Of a DNA stretch of 64,000 nt, positions 61,373-64,000 are shown one piece after another. Numbering within the stretch: position 1 is the first letter of the stretch; every line of letters starts with the position of its first letter. The DNA is from Longimicrobiales bacterium (lineage in GTDB: Bacteria > Gemmatimonadota > Gemmatimonadetes > Longimicrobiales > Gaopeijiaceae): contig OX639991.1 of the NCBI GenBank assembly GCA_951828585.1, positions 3,950,001 through 4,014,000 on the forward strand. Reading direction: 5' to 3'. The notes beneath the pieces were generated by a model, which saw only the letters and a program-made list of their open reading frames with translations, made no database searches and was not told the origin of the DNA. The position numbers and the translations under genes were made by a program.

Positions 61373-62860
61373 TCATGGCCCGACCCCCGTCATTAGCACC
61401 TCGGCCGCCCGTTCCGCCACCTGGGCCGTGCGCACCGCGTTCATCCCGAAGTAGAGGTTGGCCCCTACCAGCACCCAGGTTGGCGCCAGCAGGCTCCACG
61501 GCGCCTCCCCCGCCCCCTCGTCCCCCTCGTCCCCCTCGTACGGCCGGAAATACGCCGCCTCGACCACGCGCCACACGTACACCAGCGCCAGCACCGAAGT
61601 CAGCAGCACAATCACCGCCACCGGCCACCACCCCCGCTCCAGCGCCCCCAGAATCAGGAACCACTTGCTCACGAACCCCACCGTGAGCGGCACCCCCACC
61701 AAGCTCAGTCCCCCCACCACGAAGGCCGCCATCGTGAACGGCATCCGCCTGCCCAGCCCGGCCATCGCGTCGATGTGCACCGAGCCGATCCGGTAGACCA
61801 CGCACCCCAGCGCCATGAAGAGCGCCCCCTTCATGAGCGCGTGGTTGAAGAGGTGCAGCAGGGTGGCCGTCAGCCCGGTCACCGACGCGAAGGACAGTCC
61901 CAGAATCATGTAGCCGATCTGCGCCACCGACGAATACGCCAGCAGGCGCTTCACGTCGACCTGGAAGATCGCCACCAGCGACATGCTCACGATCGCGACC
62001 AGCGCCAGCGGCAGCAGCACCCGGTCGAGCGCCATCACGCCGAAGGAGAAGGGCGCCCCGAAGATGGTCAGGAAGAACCTGAGCAGCATGTACACCGCGA
62101 CCTTGGTGGCGGTGGACGCCATGAAGGCCGTGACCGAGGAGGGCGCGAAGGCGTAGGCGTTCGGGAGCCACAGGTGGAGCGGGAAGAGCGCCAGCTTGAG
62201 GCAGAACCCCACGCCAAGGAACCCGTACGCGACCTTGACGGTGCGCGAATCCCACACTTCCGGAAGCAGCACCGCCAGATCCGCCATGTTCAGCGAACCT
62301 GTCATCACGTAGAGGAGACCGATGCCGATGACGATGAAGGTCGCCCCCACCGAACCCATGATCAGGTAGCGGAATGCCGCCGTCAGGGCGCGGCGGCGCG
62401 TCCCCATCGCGATGAGCGCGTACGCCGACAGCGAAGAGATCTCCAGGAAGACGAAGACGTTGAAGACGTCGCCGGTGATCGCGATCCCCAGCAACCCGCA
62501 GAGGCAGAGCAGGTAGGCCGCGTAGAAGAGCGGGATGCGGCGGCGTTCCACCTCGTCCTCGACGCTGGTGATCATGTACGGCGCCACAGCAGACGCGATC
62601 GTGGCCACAATGACCAGCACCCAGGCGTTGACGATGTCGACCCGGTACTCGATCCCGATCGGCGGTGCCCAGTCGCCGATGGCGTAGGAGATCACGCCGG
62701 CGCTCATGACGTCGCCAAGAAGGGAAAGGGCGATCGCCAGCGCCGTCCAGCTGGCCAGCACCGCCACAATGGCCGCCGCCCGCGCGTTCCGGAGGAAAGC
62801 GCAGAGGGGGGCCGCCAGCAGCGGCACCACCACCTGGAGGACGGGGAGATGGACGGACAT
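61373..62860 (-). CDS. mnhD: Mrp-type antiporter subunit D (MnhD-like)
   Basis: 495 residues with about 14 membrane helices. It has VFNVFVFLEISSLSAYALIAMG (Glu), FCLKLALFPLHLWLPNAYAFAPSSVTAFMASTATKVAVYMLLRF, RLLAYSSVAQIGYMILG and HLFNHALMKGALFMALG. Of the three homologues it is the closest to MrpD, and it follows the MnhC gene as usual. The complex exchanges Na+ for H+, or may couple to a membrane-bound hydrogenase-like module not present here. It ends 13 bases before the second homologue. Confidence 0.92.
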   Translation of the reverse strand: MSVHLPVLQVVVPLLAAPLCAFLRNARAAAIVAVLASWTALAIALSLLGDVMSAGVISYAIGDWAPPIGIEYRVDIVNAWVLVIVATIASAVAPYMITSVEDEVERRRIPLFYAAYLLCLCGLLGIAITGDVFNVFVFLEISSLSAYALIAMGTRRRALTAAFRYLIMGSVGATFIVIGIGLLYVMTGSLNMADLAVLLPEVWDSRTVKVAYGFLGVGFCLKLALFPLHLWLPNAYAFAPSSVTAFMASTATKVAVYMLLRFFLTIFGAPFSFGVMALDRVLLPLALVAIVSMSLVAIFQVDVKRLLAYSSVAQIGYMILGLSFASVTGLTATLLHLFNHALMKGALFMALGCVVYRIGSVHIDAMAGLGRRMPFTMAAFVVGGLSLVGVPLTVGFVSKWFLILGALERGWWPVAVIVLLTSVLALVYVWRVVEAAYFRPYEGDEGDEGAGEAPWSLLAPTWVLVGANLYFGMNAVRTAQVAERAAEVLMTGVGP

Positions 62861-62873
62861 CAGCGGCGGGCCC

Positions 62874-63275
62874 TCACTCCCCCGCCTCCGTCTCCGCCTC
62901 GATGCGGTTGATCTCGTCCTCTTCGATCGTCCCGTACGCCTCCTTGATGCGGACGGCCAGGGCGAGCCCCACCGAGGTGGTGGCGATGCCCACCACGATC
63001 GCGGTGAGGATCAGGACGTGGGGCAGCGGGTTGGAGTACATCACCTGCTCCGCCGCCTCCCCACCGCCATGGCCTCCGTCGACCAGAATCGGCGGCGTCC
63101 CCCCGGTGATCTTTCCCATGCTGATGTACAACATGAAGACAGCGGTCTGAAATACATTCAGCCCAACGATTTTCTTGATCAGATTACCGCGGGAAATGAG
63201 GATGTAGAACCCCACCATCATCAGGAAGATGACAACCCAGTAGTTGTATTGGGAGACGAAGAAGTCGAGCCTCAC
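62874..63275 (-). CDS. mnhC: Mrp-type antiporter subunit C (NuoK-like)
   Basis: 133 residues with three helices: YNYWVVIFLMMVGFYILIS, IVGLNVFQTAVFMLYISMG and VLILTAIVVGIATTSVGLALAVRI. The NuoK/MrpC pattern GLN in helix 2 and the PLPHVLILTAIVVG segment are present. It has a Gly-rich extracytoplasmic loop (VDGGHGGGEAAEQ). Its start overlaps the MnhB stop (63272-63275). Confidence 0.92.
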   Translation of the reverse strand: MRLDFFVSQYNYWVVIFLMMVGFYILISRGNLIKKIVGLNVFQTAVFMLYISMGKITGGTPPILVDGGHGGGEAAEQVMYSNPLPHVLILTAIVVGIATTSVGLALAVRIKEAYGTIEEDEINRIEAETEAGE

Positions 63276-63706
63276 GAGCCCCTCCTTCCCCGCCCGGCGA
63301 AGAGGTAGAAGACCGTGACCATCACCCCGAAGACCGTCACCAGAACGCCCAGCTCCACGAGCAGGATGCCGTAGTGCTGGCCGTGCTCGGGGTGCGTGGG
63401 GTCGGAGGCGAGCGCGTTGTAGCCCAGGTAGTTATGGCCCAGAAGCATCGTCACCACGCCCACGCCCGCGAAGATCAGCACCCCCAGCGCCGCGCACATG
63501 CGGGTGAACCGGAGCGGCAGCACCTTCTGCACCGCTTCCAGCCCGTAGACCAGCGCCAGCAGGGCGAAGGCGGCGGCCAGGATCACACCGGCCTGAAAGC
63601 CCCCGCCCGGGCTGTAGTCGCCGTGGAAGTGGACGTAGAGCGCGAACATGATGATGAAGGGGGCCAGGAATTTCGCGCCCACGCGGATGATGACCTCCTC
63701 TCTCAT
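63272..63706 (-). CDS. mnhB: Mrp-type antiporter subunit B (MnhB domain)
   Basis: 144 residues with four helices. The MnhB signature is visible in FLAPFIIMFALYVHFHGDYSPGGGFQAGVILAAAFALLALVYG, containing HGxxxPGGGFQAG. It overlaps both neighbours by 4 bases, so the genes are translationally coupled. Confidence 0.93.
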   Translation of the reverse strand: MREEVIIRVGAKFLAPFIIMFALYVHFHGDYSPGGGFQAGVILAAAFALLALVYGLEAVQKVLPLRFTRMCAALGVLIFAGVGVVTMLLGHNYLGYNALASDPTHPEHGQHYGILLVELGVLVTVFGVMVTVFYLFAGRGRRGS

Positions 63707-64000
63707 CCGGCGTCTCCCTTCCCTGCCCCGCCACCGGTGTCACGCCCCTCGCCAGGGGACGCACGCGACCTCGCCCGCCTGGCCCCCGACAGCAGCAGCA
63801 TCACCCCCACGGCCGCCGCGAAGACCACCGTCGTCTCGCCCATGGTGTCGTAGCCCCGGTACGAGGCCAGCACCGAGGTCACCACGTTGGGGATGCCGAT
63901 CTCGTCGTAGCTCTCCTCCAGGTAGTGGTCCGCCACGTGATGGTGCACCGGGTTGCCGGGGTGGCCGAAGCCGGGCATGTCCATGGTCCCGTAGACAAGC
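63703..64000 (-). CDS. MbhE/MrpA C-terminal-like subunit (cut by window edge)
   Basis: The frame is open to the right edge (LVYGT before the ATG at 63984), so this is the 3' part of a longer gene. It reads MPGFGHPGNPVHHHVADHYLEESYDEIGIPNVVTSVLASYRGYDTMGETTVVFAAAVGVMLLLSG. This is the segment found in MbhE or at the end of MrpA, with the conserved NVVTxVLxxYRGYDTxGE motif and a last helix. It is the most upstream gene of the antiporter operon seen here; further subunits should lie beyond the window. Confidence 0.88.
   Translation of the reverse strand, partial: LVYGTMDMPGFGHPGNPVHHHVADHYLEESYDEIGIPNVVTSVLASYRGYDTMGETTVVFAAAVGVMLLLSGARRARSRASPGEGRDTGGGAGKGDAG

Overview
The window is high-GC bacterial DNA. 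Gene content (a short EF-Ts, an rplM-rpsI-rpsB-tsf-pyrH-frr-uppS-cdsA-dxr-rseP block, lipoproteins ending their signal in an LxAC box, 6-bladed beta-propeller proteins, AtuA-type and acyl-CoA catabolic genes, an Mrp-like antiporter operon) fits Gemmatimonadota or a close relative. That assignment is inference; no rRNA is present to test it.

Layout. 0-2.6 kb: an IS1380-type transposase cut by the window edge, a probably frameshifted lipoprotein, and an internally deleted IS1595-type transposase. 2.7-8.3 kb (minus): PcrA/UvrD helicase, a sensor kinase, serS and a lipoprotein. 8.5-11.1 kb: a DDE (rve) transposase and a separate IS110 element divergent from it. 11.3-14.5 kb (plus): mannose-1-phosphate guanylyltransferase, a GlmU-like nucleotidyltransferase and a YycJ-like MBL hydrolase. 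14.5-24.5 kb (minus): the ribosomal protein, translation, isoprenoid and lipid block listed above, driven by a clear sigma70-like promoter at 24504-24532 and interrupted by two copies of a dispersed repeat, one of which carries an IS1111-type insertion. 24.5-27.5 kb: a pentaheme cytochrome and a cytochrome c fused to a probable outer-membrane barrel. 27.7-37.5 kb (minus): RNase G/E, acyl-CoA dehydrogenase, RecQ, enoyl-CoA hydratase, split AtuA proteins, carboxyltransferase and a B12-binding domain. 37.9-41.5 kb: a LolD-type ATPase, murB and a MATE pump. 41.5-47.5 kb: a complete receptor, histidine kinase and partner-switching (RsbU/W/V-like) signalling locus. 48-53.4 kb: beta-propeller proteins, a BlaI repressor with a truncated BlaR1, an XRE-ImmA/PIN/BrnA-like operon, and tRNA-Pro. 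53.5-56.1 kb: a DUF4105 protein, rdgB and an RfaE2-type adenylyltransferase. 56.2-57.9 kb: a second IS1111-type copy, again inside the repeat. 57.9-64 kb (minus): an Mrp/Mbh-like cation/proton antiporter operon with three NuoL/M/N-like subunits, running off the right edge.

The most striking system is the pairing of the repeat family (five recognisable copies of about 175 or 250 bp plus remnants, with inverted ends of the type AGCAGYCCGTGGAC) and the IS110/IS1111-group element. Both IS copies sit at exactly the same base of the repeat end. The non-coding segment downstream of each transposase contains CTAGCAGTCC and TCCACG, each flanking a small hairpin. These match the two halves of the target on opposite strands, which is the layout expected of a bridge/seek RNA target loop. 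A second loop carries ACATACG, matching the IS right end. The element therefore appears to be a guide-RNA-programmed transposon addressed to this chromosomal repeat.
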